Shown piece by piece: positions 34,865 through 43,773 of a stretch of 64,000 nucleotides of DNA; the stretch's first letter is position 1; each line of letters opens with the position of its first letter. The notes beneath the pieces were generated by a model that worked only from the letters and a program-made list of their open reading frames with translations, did no database searches and was not told the DNA's origin. The stretch lies in assembly GCA_002331025.1 (NCBI GenBank), contig DCYG01000026.1:1-64000 (forward strand), read 5' to 3'. A program made the translations under genes and the position numbers. The stretch comes from Firmicutes bacterium UBA2116. GTDB lineage: Bacteria; Bacillota; Clostridia; Tissierellales; Sedimentibacteraceae.

Positions 34865-35671
34865 TTAAAGTTTATCTATTGCAATTTCATATAGATTGTC
34901 AATTTCTTTTTTTAAGAAATTGCCTCCGATTCTTCTTAAGCGTTCAGGTGCATCACTTGCATAGTATTCGTATCTGGCTTTGCCGAAATGTTCATTGAGC
35001 ATATTGTTTTCTTCTAATAGCTTCTTTAAATCTCTTGATGTTTCAAAGGCGGGATTTACCAATTTTACATTCTGACCGACAACTTTTCTTATGGTATATC
35101 GAAGTATCGGATAATGGGTACATCCTAATACTAAAGTATCCACCTCATGTTCAATTAATTCATCTAAATATTTTTCCGCAGTCAATTCTGCAATATTTGA
35201 ATATTCCCATCCTTCTTCCACAATCGGTACGAAAAGAGGGCACGGAATACCAATTACTTCTGCATCATGAAGATACTCCATAATTTTTTGCTGGTATGCA
35301 TTGCTGTTAATTGTTGCAATTGTTCCGATTACACCTATTTTTTTATTTTCTGTGGCCTGAGCGGCGCTTCTTGCTCCGGGATCAATAACCCCCAGTACAG
35401 GTAAATCAAAGTTATTCTGCACATTTTCCAATGCAATTGAGCTTGCGGTGTTGCACGCTATAACTATTGTTTTTACATCTTTGCTCATTAAAAAGGATGA
35501 GCATTGATTGGCATATTTTTTTATTGTTTGATCAGACTTGGAGCCGTATGGTATCCTTGCCGTATCTCCTAAATATATTATATTTTCGTATGGCAGCTGC
35601 TCCATAACCTCTCTCATTACGGTAAGTCCGCCAACTCCTGAATCAAAAATTCCTATGGGTCTGTTATCCAT
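34865..35671 (-). CDS. murI: Glutamate racemase
   Basis: This 268-residue enzyme makes D-glutamate for peptidoglycan. The two catalytic cysteines are in VIACNTASSIALE (about residue 72) and VLGCTHYPILRYTI (about 184), and the N-terminal signature is RPIGIFDSGVGGLTVMREVM. Length is typical. It starts a minus-strand pair with the DUF1934 gene, divergent from the lysine operon. Confidence 0.95.
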   Translation of the reverse strand: MDNRPIGIFDSGVGGLTVMREVMEQLPYENIIYLGDTARIPYGSKSDQTIKKYANQCSSFLMSKDVKTIVIACNTASSIALENVQNNFDLPVLGVIDPGARSAAQATENKKIGVIGTIATINSNAYQQKIMEYLHDAEVIGIPCPLFVPIVEEGWEYSNIAELTAEKYLDELIEHEVDTLVLGCTHYPILRYTIRKVVGQNVKLVNPAFETSRDLKKLLEENNMLNEHFGKARYEYYASDAPERLRRIGGNFLKKEIDNLYEIAIDKL

Positions 35672-35750
35672 TAATTTGCCCCTTTATTCTAATTCTAAAA
35701 ATTCTCCCTGAGATCCCCGGTTTCGCAGTATAAATTTATTTATCGAATCC

Positions 35751-35839
35751 CACTTATTATTCCATACATTATATTATGTGTATATATAATTAATGTTAAA
35801 TGCTATAATAACAATAACATTATAGCAGAATAATAAGTG
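35751..35839. promoter_or_regulatory. Nested inverted repeats, candidate activator-binding site
   Basis: CACTTATTATTC (35751-35762) is inverted at 35828-35839 (GAATAATAAGTG), enclosing the perfect pair TGCTATAAT (35801-35809) / ATTATAGCA (35819-35827). The inner centre is about 155 bp upstream of the transcription start predicted from the sigma-54 promoter, where enhancer-binding proteins normally bind. Confidence 0.55.
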
Positions 35840-35940
35840 CAGAGCAATACAAAAAGCTGAATTTTCGGCACTTATAAATCGAGTTGTTGAATAAACCGGA
35901 AAAATTATTGAAAATTAGCTATTATAATGTTTTAATAAAA

Positions 35941-35958
35941 TTGGCATAATAATTGCAT
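35941..35958 (+). promoter_or_regulatory. Sigma-54 (-24/-12) promoter of the lysine operon
   Basis: TTGGCATAATAATTGCAT has GG and GC separated by exactly 10 nt and matches the sigma-54 consensus. Predicted start is near 35970, giving an approximately 225-nt leader that includes repeat element E. The core is almost identical to the thiolase promoter at 27528-27545. Confidence 0.87.
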
Positions 35959-36007
35959 TATATAAAGTTGAATAAACTTAAGCCCTAACCCCATTTATGA
36001 AAGGTTT

Positions 36008-36065
36008 GGGGACACACCTCTAAAGGAGAGAAGGTCTTTGGAGATAGCTTTAGAGGAATGTCCCC
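36008..36065 (+). repeat. GGGGACA hairpin element E in the kdd leader
   Basis: GGGGACACACCTCTAAAG pairs with CTTTAGAGGAATGTCCCC, the longest inner stem in the family (9 bp), with loop AGGTCTTTGGAGATAG. It ends 130 nt before kdd, the only copy not directly at a start codon. It seems to have been inserted in a diverged copy of the repeat found at 43605 (flanks CCTAACCCCATTT... and ...AATGGCGGTAGG). Confidence 0.78.
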
Positions 36066-36194
36066 GAATAGGTTTTCTGAAATGGCGGTAGGCCTAATGC
36101 ACAGAATGCCAAATTTATGCGAATACAATGAGCAAATAAATTTGATGTATTCCACTGCCCAAAAACTCATTAATTAAAATAATCAGGAGGTACC
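36066..36194 (+). other. Leader DNA before kdd with a diverged repeat
   Basis: Bases 36066-36170 contain GCGGTAGG...GAATGCCAAATTTATG, a weak match to the repeat at 43605-43705. The final 20 nt carry the AGGAGGT ribosome-binding site of kdd. No gene seen. Confidence 0.4.
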
Positions 36195-37235
36195 ATGTTT
36201 AAAAAAGGAAATCCATACGGAACACACAGGGTAATTGAACCAAAAGGAGTGCTGCCACAGCCTGCACTTAAGGTTGATAACACAATGGAGATTTACGACA
36301 ATGAAATTTTGATAAATGTGCAAACTTTAAATGTAGACTCTGCAAGCTTTACACAAATCAATGACCAGGCAGGCGGCGATGTAGAAAAAATTAAAGAAAT
36401 TATGAAGGGTATCGTTGCTGAAAGGGGAAAGCATCAAAATCCTGTAACAGGTTCAGGCGGCATGCTTATAGGAACTATTGAACAAATAGGACCTGCATTG
36501 GAAGGAAAAACAGATTTAAAGGTTGGAGACAAAATTGCCACATTGGTTTCTTTATCTTTAACACCGCTTGTAATTGAAGAAATATTAACAGTAAGAAAAG
36601 ATATTGATCAGGTTGATATTAAAGGTAAAGCAATATTATTTGAAAGCGGTATTTATGCAAAGCTTCCTTCAGATATTCCGGAAAATCTTGCGTTGTCAGT
36701 ACTTGACGTAGCAGGAGCTCCTGCACAAACTATTAAATTAGTTAAAGAGGGAGATACTGTATTGGTACTTGGCGGCGGCGGTAAATCAGGGCTTTTATGC
36801 TTGTATGAAGCTAAGAAAAAAGCCGGTCCGACAGGAAAAGTTATTTGCTGGGCACACAGAGAAGCTTCATTGGCAACTGTTAAAGAGCTTGGATTGGCAG
36901 ATGTTTGTATAGCAGGCGATGCTACAAATGCAATCGAAGTTTATGAAAAAGTTATGGAAGCAACTGACGGTAAATTATGTGATTTGGTAATCAGCTGCGT
37001 ATCAAGACCAAACTGTGAAATGTCAGCAATACTTGCAACAAAAGACGAAGGAACTGTTTACTTCTTCAGTATGGCAACAAGCTTTACAAAGGTCGCTTTA
37101 GGAGCTGAAGGCGTAGGTAAGGACGTAAACATGATAATCGGAAACGGCTATACAAAAGGTCATGCAGATACATCTATTCAGATAATGAGAGAAAGCAAAG
37201 AATTAAGAGACCTTTATACAAAATTATACGCATAA
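36195..37235 (+). CDS. kdd: L-erythro-3,5-diaminohexanoate dehydrogenase
   Basis: This 346-residue protein matches Kdd of lysine-fermenting bacteria: start MFKKGNPYGTHRVIEPKGVLPQPA, and the nucleotide-binding turn VLVLGGGGKSGLLCLYEAKKKAG (about residues 189-211). It oxidises (3S,5S)-3,5-diaminohexanoate to 5-amino-3-oxohexanoate using NAD(P), after the two aminomutases have acted. It is the first gene of the kam cluster, behind a sigma-54 promoter. The next steps (kce, kal) are not in the window. Confidence 0.94.
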   Translation: MFKKGNPYGTHRVIEPKGVLPQPALKVDNTMEIYDNEILINVQTLNVDSASFTQINDQAGGDVEKIKEIMKGIVAERGKHQNPVTGSGGMLIGTIEQIGPALEGKTDLKVGDKIATLVSLSLTPLVIEEILTVRKDIDQVDIKGKAILFESGIYAKLPSDIPENLALSVLDVAGAPAQTIKLVKEGDTVLVLGGGGKSGLLCLYEAKKKAGPTGKVICWAHREASLATVKELGLADVCIAGDATNAIEVYEKVMEATDGKLCDLVISCVSRPNCEMSAILATKDEGTVYFFSMATSFTKVALGAEGVGKDVNMIIGNGYTKGHADTSIQIMRESKELRDLYTKLYA

Positions 37236-37338
37236 AAAATTAATAACATAAAATGTCATCTTAAGGCTTGAATTTAAAATAAAGCTCTTTGGATGACTAA
37301 TTTCTATGTAAAACCAAATTATTACAGGAGGTATTATT

Positions 37339-38589
37339 ATGGCTTATTACAACGAAATTGAGCTATGGAAGGATGTTAAACCCGAAGAGTGGAGCGACTG
37401 GAAGTGGCAGGTTGAAAACAGAATTGACTCAGTTGAAAAAATCAAACAAATAATCAATATCACAAAACAGGAAGAGGAAGATATTTCTAAGGTTCTTGAA
37501 AAATTCAGAATGGGCATTACTCCATATTATGCAGCCCATATGGATAAGGAAGATCCCAGAGATCCCATAAGAATGCAGGCAGTTCCAACATTTGTTGAAA
37601 CTCATGTGAGTCCGGCAGATATGCTTGATCCATTACATGAAGATACCGATTCACCTGCACCGGGATTAACTCACAGATATCCTGACAGAGTTTTATTCTT
37701 AATTACAGATCAATGTTCAATGTATTGCAGACATTGTACAAGAAGAAGATTTGCCGGACAATGTGATGATGAAGTTTCAATGGACAATATTGATAAGTGT
37801 ATAGAATATATAAGAAAAACACCTGTGGTTAGAGATGTATTGTTATCAGGCGGTGACTGTCTGTTAGTTTCTGATGAAAAATTAGAATACATTATCAAAA
37901 AATTAAGAGAAATACCTCATGTAGAAATTATTCGTCTCGGTTCAAGGACACCGGTTGTTTTACCTCAAAGAATTACGGATGATTTGGTAAATATGCTGAA
38001 AAAATATCATCCGATATGGTTGAATACTCACTTCAATCATCCGAACGAATTTACTCCTGAATCAATGGAAGCATTAAGAAAGCTTGCTGATGCAGGTATT
38101 CCTTTAGGAAATCAATCAGTTTTATTAAGAGGTGTTAATGACTGTCCTCACATTATGAGAGATTTGGTTCATAAGCTTGTAATGAACAGAGTAAGACCAT
38201 ACTATATCTATCAATGTGACCTTTCACTTGGTATTGAGCATTTCAGAACACCTGTTGCAAAGGGAATTGAAATAATCGAGAGCTTGAGAGGTCATACATC
38301 CGGATATGCAGTTCCGACATTCGTTGTTGATGCACCGGGAGGCGGAGGAAAGATTCCTGTAATGCCTAATTATGTATTGTCACAATCAGCAGACAAGGTT
38401 ATTTTAAGAAACTATGAGGGTGTTATCACAACTTATACTCAACCGCACATACCTGATTTAGAATGTACTTGTGACGTATGTCAGGGCAAGAAGCAAGATC
38501 CGTTGACGGGAGTTGCCGGTTTATTACAGGGTAATGAATTAGCACTTGAACCAACAAAATTAGCAAGAAGAGAAAGAACACACAAGTAG
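37339..38589 (+). CDS. kamA: L-lysine 2,3-aminomutase
   Basis: This 416-residue radical SAM and PLP enzyme converts L-lysine to L-beta-lysine. The [4Fe-4S] motif is CSMYCRHCTRRRFAG (about residues 125-139), the SAM motif is VLLSGGDCL, and the PLP lysine is expected in GGGGKIPVMPNYVLS near residue 337. Length and the start MAYYNEIELWKDVKPEEWSDWKWQ match characterised enzymes. AGGAGGT precedes the ATG. It lies 103 nt after kdd; the gap holds a weak palindrome GTCATC...GGATGAC. Confidence 0.96.
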   Translation: MAYYNEIELWKDVKPEEWSDWKWQVENRIDSVEKIKQIINITKQEEEDISKVLEKFRMGITPYYAAHMDKEDPRDPIRMQAVPTFVETHVSPADMLDPLHEDTDSPAPGLTHRYPDRVLFLITDQCSMYCRHCTRRRFAGQCDDEVSMDNIDKCIEYIRKTPVVRDVLLSGGDCLLVSDEKLEYIIKKLREIPHVEIIRLGSRTPVVLPQRITDDLVNMLKKYHPIWLNTHFNHPNEFTPESMEALRKLADAGIPLGNQSVLLRGVNDCPHIMRDLVHKLVMNRVRPYYIYQCDLSLGIEHFRTPVAKGIEIIESLRGHTSGYAVPTFVVDAPGGGGKIPVMPNYVLSQSADKVILRNYEGVITTYTQPHIPDLECTCDVCQGKKQDPLTGVAGLLQGNELALEPTKLARRERTHK

Positions 38590-38600
38590 CAGGAGTAACT

Positions 38601-39632
38601 ATGAGATTAATTGAAGCTATTTTACAGAGTAAATATAAGTCGGTATCCATCGTAGGGCTTGCAAAGAATGCAGGAAAGACAGTTACGCTCAATTATCTCA
38701 TAGAAGAGGCAGAAAAATCAGGAATAAGAATTGGCATCACTTCAACAGGAAGAGACGGTGAAAGCACGGACCTTGTTACGCAAACTCAAAAACCTTCAAT
38801 TTTAGTGACAGAAGGAATGATTGTGGCAACAGCTAAAAATACATTGCTTCTTTCTGATGCCAGGACAGAAATATTAGAAACGACAGGTATAAACACTCCA
38901 ATGGGTGAAGTCATAATAGTTAAGGTCAGACAGCGAGGCAATATTCAGATTGCCGGACCTGTCAGTGCTTTGGACATGAAAAAGATAAGCAAAAAACTTA
39001 ATCATTATGGCGCACAAATTGTATTTATTGATGGAGCTATAGACAGGAAGGCTGTTTCATCTCCCGTAATAACAGATGCTTGCATTATTGCAACAGGAGC
39101 AGTATTAAGCAGGGATATGAAAAAAGTTTTGGAAAAAACAGCTCATTCGGTAGAGTGTCTTACCTTAAATAAAGCGGACAATGAGCCGATATATATTGCA
39201 AATAAACATAATAAAACCTGTATTATTCAGAATACGGGAGAGGTTTCTATACCTGATATAGAAACAAGTATTACCGGAGGCAAAAAAATAAGTGAATTAA
39301 TTAATGAAAATACGACTCATATTTTCATTAAGGGAGCTTTAACAACATCCTTGTTAAAGGATATAGAGGGTAATAAGTATTTAAGAGGCATTAAAATAAT
39401 TATAGAGGATGGAACAAAAATATTTGCAGACATTAATGTCTGGAATGAAATGAGGAGAAAAGGGCTTAGGGTAGAAGTATTAGAACCAGTTAATGTTGTT
39501 GCTGTTACCTTAAATCCAATATCCCCCACAGGATATTTTTTCGACAGTGTTGAATTTAAGGCAGAAATGGAAAAATATCTTCACGGGGTTAAAATAATTG
39601 ATGTGGTTGCGGGCGGTGATTTAGATGGCTGA
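38601..39632 (+). CDS. kamB: Lysine 5,6-aminomutase reactivase subunit KamB
   Basis: This 343-residue protein starts with a P-loop-like SIVGLAKNAGKTVTLNYLIEEAEKSG (about residues 17-40). Position between kamA and the MutS-like gene is conserved in lysine fermenters, where it is annotated as part of a reactivating factor for the B12-dependent 5,6-aminomutase (family knowledge; role inferred from reactivases of other B12 enzymes). It overlaps kamC by 8 nt. Confidence 0.85.
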   Translation: MRLIEAILQSKYKSVSIVGLAKNAGKTVTLNYLIEEAEKSGIRIGITSTGRDGESTDLVTQTQKPSILVTEGMIVATAKNTLLLSDARTEILETTGINTPMGEVIIVKVRQRGNIQIAGPVSALDMKKISKKLNHYGAQIVFIDGAIDRKAVSSPVITDACIIATGAVLSRDMKKVLEKTAHSVECLTLNKADNEPIYIANKHNKTCIIQNTGEVSIPDIETSITGGKKISELINENTTHIFIKGALTTSLLKDIEGNKYLRGIKIIIEDGTKIFADINVWNEMRRKGLRVEVLEPVNVVAVTLNPISPTGYFFDSVEFKAEMEKYLHGVKIIDVVAGGDLDG

Positions 39633-41211
39633 TTTTATGGATGAAGGTACTATTAAAAATATAAACTTTGATTATATTTTTAATGAGATTAAACCAATAA
39701 CAGAATATGGCATCAGAGCAAAAACAGGGTTTAAGCCGTTTAGGATAGGTCAGGAGGCAGACTTAAAAGAAGAATTCAATAAAATTAGGGCATTTATTGA
39801 AACTCCTAAAAGGCGTGATATCATTGATGTGCTCAAACATATTAAGAACATATATGAAACATTAGAGAGGGCAAAGAGTAACCAGGTATTAGATGAAGTT
39901 GAATTGTTTGAAATAAAGAATTTCCTCATTCAAATAGAGAGAATGGATAAAATTCTAAAAACTTTATCATTGAGAGATTTAGAATTATCGCCCCTGCCGC
40001 AGCTTTATGAACTGTTAGACCCTGCAAATGAAAAGCTGAACACATTTTATATATATGATGAATATTCAGAAAAACTAAAATTAATAAGAGCAGAAAAAAA
40101 ACAAGCGGATAAAGATATTGCTGTATTAAAGAAAAAAATAAAAGAAGAAATTGAAAAAAAATATAATATTAAATTTAATTTAAAAGATGAAGTTACAATA
40201 AGCAAGACACAAAAAGAAAGAGCTGAAGAATTATTACAAGATAGTAATTTGAGAGTTTCAGGAGAGAATTATTTAAATATTATTTTTAAAATTAAGAATA
40301 ATGATGAAATAGATAAATTAGAAAAGAAATTGGAATATCTGAAGAATGAGGAAGAAGAAGAGGAGTTCATAATTCGACAAAATATTTCCAAGGAAATAAA
40401 AGGCTTTTATGATATAATAAAGAACAATATTCGAGTAATAGGTATAACCGATTATATTATAGCCAAAGCGAACTATGCTCAGAAAACAAGATCAATTGAG
40501 CCTGTAGTGACAGATGAGCTTAAAATAATAATTAAAGCCGGAAGAAATCTTAAGCTTGAAAAAACATTAAAAGAAAAGCACAAGGAGTATATTCCTGTCG
40601 ATATTAACATACGTAAAAATGTTGTATGCATCACAGGTGCCAACATGGGCGGCAAGACCGTATCATTAAGAATGATTGGACAAATTGCAGCCATGGTAAG
40701 CTTTGGGTTGTTTGTTCCGTGCGAACGTGCGGAAGTCTGCCTGTTTGATAACATATATATTTCTGTCGGGGATGATCAGTCGATTGAAAAGGGATTAAGT
40801 ACCTTTGGGGCAGAGATAATGAATTTAAAAGAGGCATTGGATAATTCAGACAGGAAGTGCCTGATTTTGATTGATGAGCTAGCAGGCGGCACTAATCCCA
40901 AGGAAGGTTATGCAATTACAAAAGCAGTAGTTAACTACCTGAAAAAGAAAGCATGCATAACTGTGCTTACAACACATTATGATAATGTTGCTAATGATGA
41001 TGAAGTACAAAATTTGCAGGTTGCAGGGCTTAATCTTTTAAGCGAGCAGGATTTATATAAAATTAACAATATAGAACAAATATCAAGCTACATGGATTAT
41101 AGATTAATAGAGGTTAAATATCAAAAAGATATACCAAAGGATGCTTTAAAAATAGCAAAGATGTCAGGTATATACGAGGGAATTATAAAGGATGCAGAAA
41201 ACTACCTGTAA
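39625..41211 (+). CDS. kamC: Lysine 5,6-aminomutase reactivase ATPase KamC (MutS-like)
   Basis: This 528-residue protein has a C-terminal MutS-type ATPase domain: Walker A ITGANMGGKTVSLRMIGQIA (about residues 335-354), Walker B RKCLILIDELAGGTNPKEG, and the long central helical lever rich in K and E (about 150-260). It lacks the MutS mismatch-recognition domains, so it is a family member repurposed for protein remodelling, probably with KamB. Repeat element F follows the stop. Confidence 0.87.
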   Translation: MADFMDEGTIKNINFDYIFNEIKPITEYGIRAKTGFKPFRIGQEADLKEEFNKIRAFIETPKRRDIIDVLKHIKNIYETLERAKSNQVLDEVELFEIKNFLIQIERMDKILKTLSLRDLELSPLPQLYELLDPANEKLNTFYIYDEYSEKLKLIRAEKKQADKDIAVLKKKIKEEIEKKYNIKFNLKDEVTISKTQKERAEELLQDSNLRVSGENYLNIIFKIKNNDEIDKLEKKLEYLKNEEEEEEFIIRQNISKEIKGFYDIIKNNIRVIGITDYIIAKANYAQKTRSIEPVVTDELKIIIKAGRNLKLEKTLKEKHKEYIPVDINIRKNVVCITGANMGGKTVSLRMIGQIAAMVSFGLFVPCERAEVCLFDNIYISVGDDQSIEKGLSTFGAEIMNLKEALDNSDRKCLILIDELAGGTNPKEGYAITKAVVNYLKKKACITVLTTHYDNVANDDEVQNLQVAGLNLLSEQDLYKINNIEQISSYMDYRLIEVKYQKDIPKDALKIAKMSGIYEGIIKDAENYL

Positions 41212-41218
41212 AAGGAAA

Positions 41219-41272
41219 GGGGACACACCTCTTCTCAGAGAGCAAGTCTTTGAGGGATAGAGGAATGTCCCC
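41219..41272 (+). repeat. GGGGACA hairpin element F, upstream of kamD
   Basis: GGGGACACACCTCT pairs with AGAGGAATGTCCCC around a loop with AAGTCTTTGAGGGAT. Its 3' end is 19 nt before the kamD start codon, same sense, with AAAGGAGG between. It splits the kam cluster between kamC and kamD and is the best-conserved copy with G. Confidence 0.83.
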
Positions 41273-41290
41273 AAATTGAAAGGAGGAAAT

Positions 41291-42847
41291 ATGGAAAGCA
41301 AGTTAAATTTAAACCCAGAATTAATTGACAGTGCCCGTTCAGCTGCCGGTCGTATAGCAGAAAACGTCCAGCTTTTTATCGATAAGAACACAACTGTAAC
41401 TGTTGAAAGAACAATTGCAAGATTAATGGGTGTAGACGGTGTGGATGAAATTGACAAGCCGTTACCGAATGTGGTGGTAGACAGTATAAAAGAAGGCGGT
41501 GGTCTATCAAGGGGAATTGCATTCTGGCTGGGAAATGCAATGGTACAGACAGGCAAGACTCCCCAGGAAATAGCTGAAGGGGTAAGTGCAGGAGAAATCG
41601 ACATAACGAGGCTGCCAATCGCCGACGAAAATAAAATCATGGAAGCAGTTTATAAAACTGCTGAAAAAATGGTTGATAGAATCAGAAACAACAAGGCGAA
41701 AAGAGATGAATATTTAAATACTATCGGTGAAGGCAGAAAACCATATTTATATGTAATTGTTGCAACAGGAAATATCTATGAGGATGTAATCCAGGCGCAG
41801 GCAGCAGCAAGACAAGGCGCTGACGTTATAGCTGTAATCAGAACTACAGCACAAAGCTTGTTAGACTACGTTCCGTACGGACCAACTACTGAAGGATTCG
41901 GAGGAACATTTGCGACTCAGGAAAACTTCAGAATTATGAGAAGAGCACTTGATGAGGTCGGAGAGGAAGTAGGCAGATATATACGTCTTTGCAACTATTG
42001 CTCAGGTCTTTGTATGCCTGAAATAGCAGCTATGGGAGCAATGGAAAGATTAGACGTTATGCTTAATGATGCTCTCTACGGCATATTGTTCAGAGATATC
42101 AACATGCAAAGAACATTGGTTGACCAATATTTCTCAAGAATCATTAACGGCTTTGCAGGTATAATCATAAATACGGGGGAAGACAACTATTTAACAACTG
42201 CAGATGCTGTTGAAGAAGCACATACAGTCTTAGCCTCTCAGTTTATAAACGAACAATTTGCATTAAAAGCAGGTATACCTGAAGAGCAAATGGGTTTAGG
42301 TCATGCTTTTGAAATGAATCCGACACTTGAAAACGGATTTTTATATGAGCTTGCCCAGGCACAGATGGCAAGAGAAATATTCCCTAAGGCACCTTTAAAA
42401 TATATGCCTCCTACTAAATTTATGACAGGAAATATATTCAAAGGTCACTTGCAGGATGCATTATTCAACTTTATATCTGTTTGGACTCATCAGGGCATTC
42501 AGCTTTTAGGTATGCCTACGGAAGCGATCCATACTCCGCATCTTCAGGACAGAATGCTTTCAATTGAAAATGCTCAATACATTTTTAATAATGCAAGAAA
42601 CATCGGTGAAGAAGTGGAATTCAAAAAAGACGGTATTATTCAAAAAAGAGCACAGGAAGTACTTGCTAAGGCAGAAGAATTACTGCGTGATATCGAAAAT
42701 GAAGGTATATTTGATACAATCGAAAAAGGTAAATTCGGCGGCGTAAAAAGAAGCTTTACGGGCGGCAAGGGCTTAGAAGGTGTTGTGGAAAAGCATGAGA
42801 ATTATTTTAATCCGTTTATTGATTTACTATTGGGAGGTGACAGGTAA
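41291..42847 (+). CDS. kamD: Lysine 5,6-aminomutase alpha subunit
   Basis: This 518-residue PLP and B12-dependent aminomutase subunit converts L-beta-lysine to 3,5-diaminohexanoate. Start MESKLNLNPELIDSARSAAGRIAENVQ and internal APSLKYMPPTKFMTG- and HQGIQLLGMPTEAIHTPHLQDRM-type sequence match KamD. I chose the ATG at 41291 after AAAGGAGGAA; the frame extends 5 codons upstream into the ribosome-binding site. It overlaps kamE by 1 nt (TAATG). Confidence 0.95.
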   Translation: MESKLNLNPELIDSARSAAGRIAENVQLFIDKNTTVTVERTIARLMGVDGVDEIDKPLPNVVVDSIKEGGGLSRGIAFWLGNAMVQTGKTPQEIAEGVSAGEIDITRLPIADENKIMEAVYKTAEKMVDRIRNNKAKRDEYLNTIGEGRKPYLYVIVATGNIYEDVIQAQAAARQGADVIAVIRTTAQSLLDYVPYGPTTEGFGGTFATQENFRIMRRALDEVGEEVGRYIRLCNYCSGLCMPEIAAMGAMERLDVMLNDALYGILFRDINMQRTLVDQYFSRIINGFAGIIINTGEDNYLTTADAVEEAHTVLASQFINEQFALKAGIPEEQMGLGHAFEMNPTLENGFLYELAQAQMAREIFPKAPLKYMPPTKFMTGNIFKGHLQDALFNFISVWTHQGIQLLGMPTEAIHTPHLQDRMLSIENAQYIFNNARNIGEEVEFKKDGIIQKRAQEVLAKAEELLRDIENEGIFDTIEKGKFGGVKRSFTGGKGLEGVVEKHENYFNPFIDLLLGGDR

Positions 42848-43602
42848 TGGAAGGTATCCAAAAGATTGATTTAACTAAGGTAAAGCCATACGGTGACACA
42901 CTGAACGACGGGATGGTCCAAATGAGTTTTACATTGCCTGTGCCATACGGTGATGAAGCATGTGAGGCGGCAAGACAGTTAGCCTCTAAAATGGGCTTCG
43001 ATGATCCGGCTGTAGTTTATTCCAAAGATTTAGGAGTTGGATACACATACTTTGTAATGTACGGTAAATGTACTCATACTGTTGATTATACAACTATTGA
43101 AGTTCCAAAAGTCAGTATGGAATTCATGGATAGACATGAGGTAGAGGATTATATAAGTGAAAATATTAAAAGAGATGTCGTAATAGTCGGAGCCTGTACA
43201 GGTACTGACGCCCATACCGTAGGTATAGATGCAATCATGAACATGAAGGGCTTCGATGGTCATTACGGTCTTGAAAGATACAAGGGTATAGAGGCAATAA
43301 ATATGGGCAGTCAGGTTCCGAACGAAGAGCTTATCGCCAAGGCGATTGAGGTAAAGGCAGATGCTATTTTGGTTTCTCAGGTTGTAACTCAAAAGGATGT
43401 CCACATTGCAAACCTGACTCAGCTTGTTGAAATGATGGAGGCAGAGAGCTTAAGAGATAAAATAATATTAATATGCGGCGGTCCTCGTATTTCTCACGAA
43501 TTGGCACAGGAATTAGGTTATGATGCAGGATTCGGCTCCGGAAGCTTTGCAAACCACGTTGCAACGTTTGTTGTAAAAAAGGTTGCAGAGAAGATGTCCT
43601 AA
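42847..43602 (+). CDS. kamE: Lysine 5,6-aminomutase beta subunit (B12-binding)
   Basis: This 251-residue cobalamin-binding subunit carries the base-off motif TDAHTVGIDAIMNMKGFDGHYGLE (DxHxxG) and the SQVVTQKDVHIANLTQLVE and ICGGPRISHELAQELGYDAGFGSG stretches of the B12 Rossmann domain. Start overlaps the kamD stop. It is the last gene of the cluster. An approximately 105-bp repeat and a repeat-built terminator follow. Confidence 0.95.
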   Translation: MEGIQKIDLTKVKPYGDTLNDGMVQMSFTLPVPYGDEACEAARQLASKMGFDDPAVVYSKDLGVGYTYFVMYGKCTHTVDYTTIEVPKVSMEFMDRHEVEDYISENIKRDVVIVGACTGTDAHTVGIDAIMNMKGFDGHYGLERYKGIEAINMGSQVPNEELIAKAIEVKADAILVSQVVTQKDVHIANLTQLVEMMEAESLRDKIILICGGPRISHELAQELGYDAGFGSGSFANHVATFVVKKVAEKMS

Positions 43603-43604
43603 CC

Positions 43605-43705
43605 CTATTTTTTAAGTGAAGCGCAGAAAAAATAGCGGTAGGTCATTCGCAACGAATTCCAAAAATATATGACCGTAGGGAGTTAATATTTTTGTGAATG
43701 AGACT
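43605..43705 (+). repeat. ~105-bp dispersed repeat, copy 2, after kamE
   Basis: It shares TCGCAACGAATTCCAAAAAT and TTAATATTTTTGTGAATGA with 26120-26227 (opposite strand). The 5' part contains a hairpin of the type ATTTTTT...AAAAAAT. Both copies follow catabolic genes of the same pathway. Confidence 0.75.
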
Positions 43706-43773
43706 GGAGAATATGGTTTAACAATAGCACAACAATAGGAGAACTATTGGAGAACAATAGGATAACAATTGTA

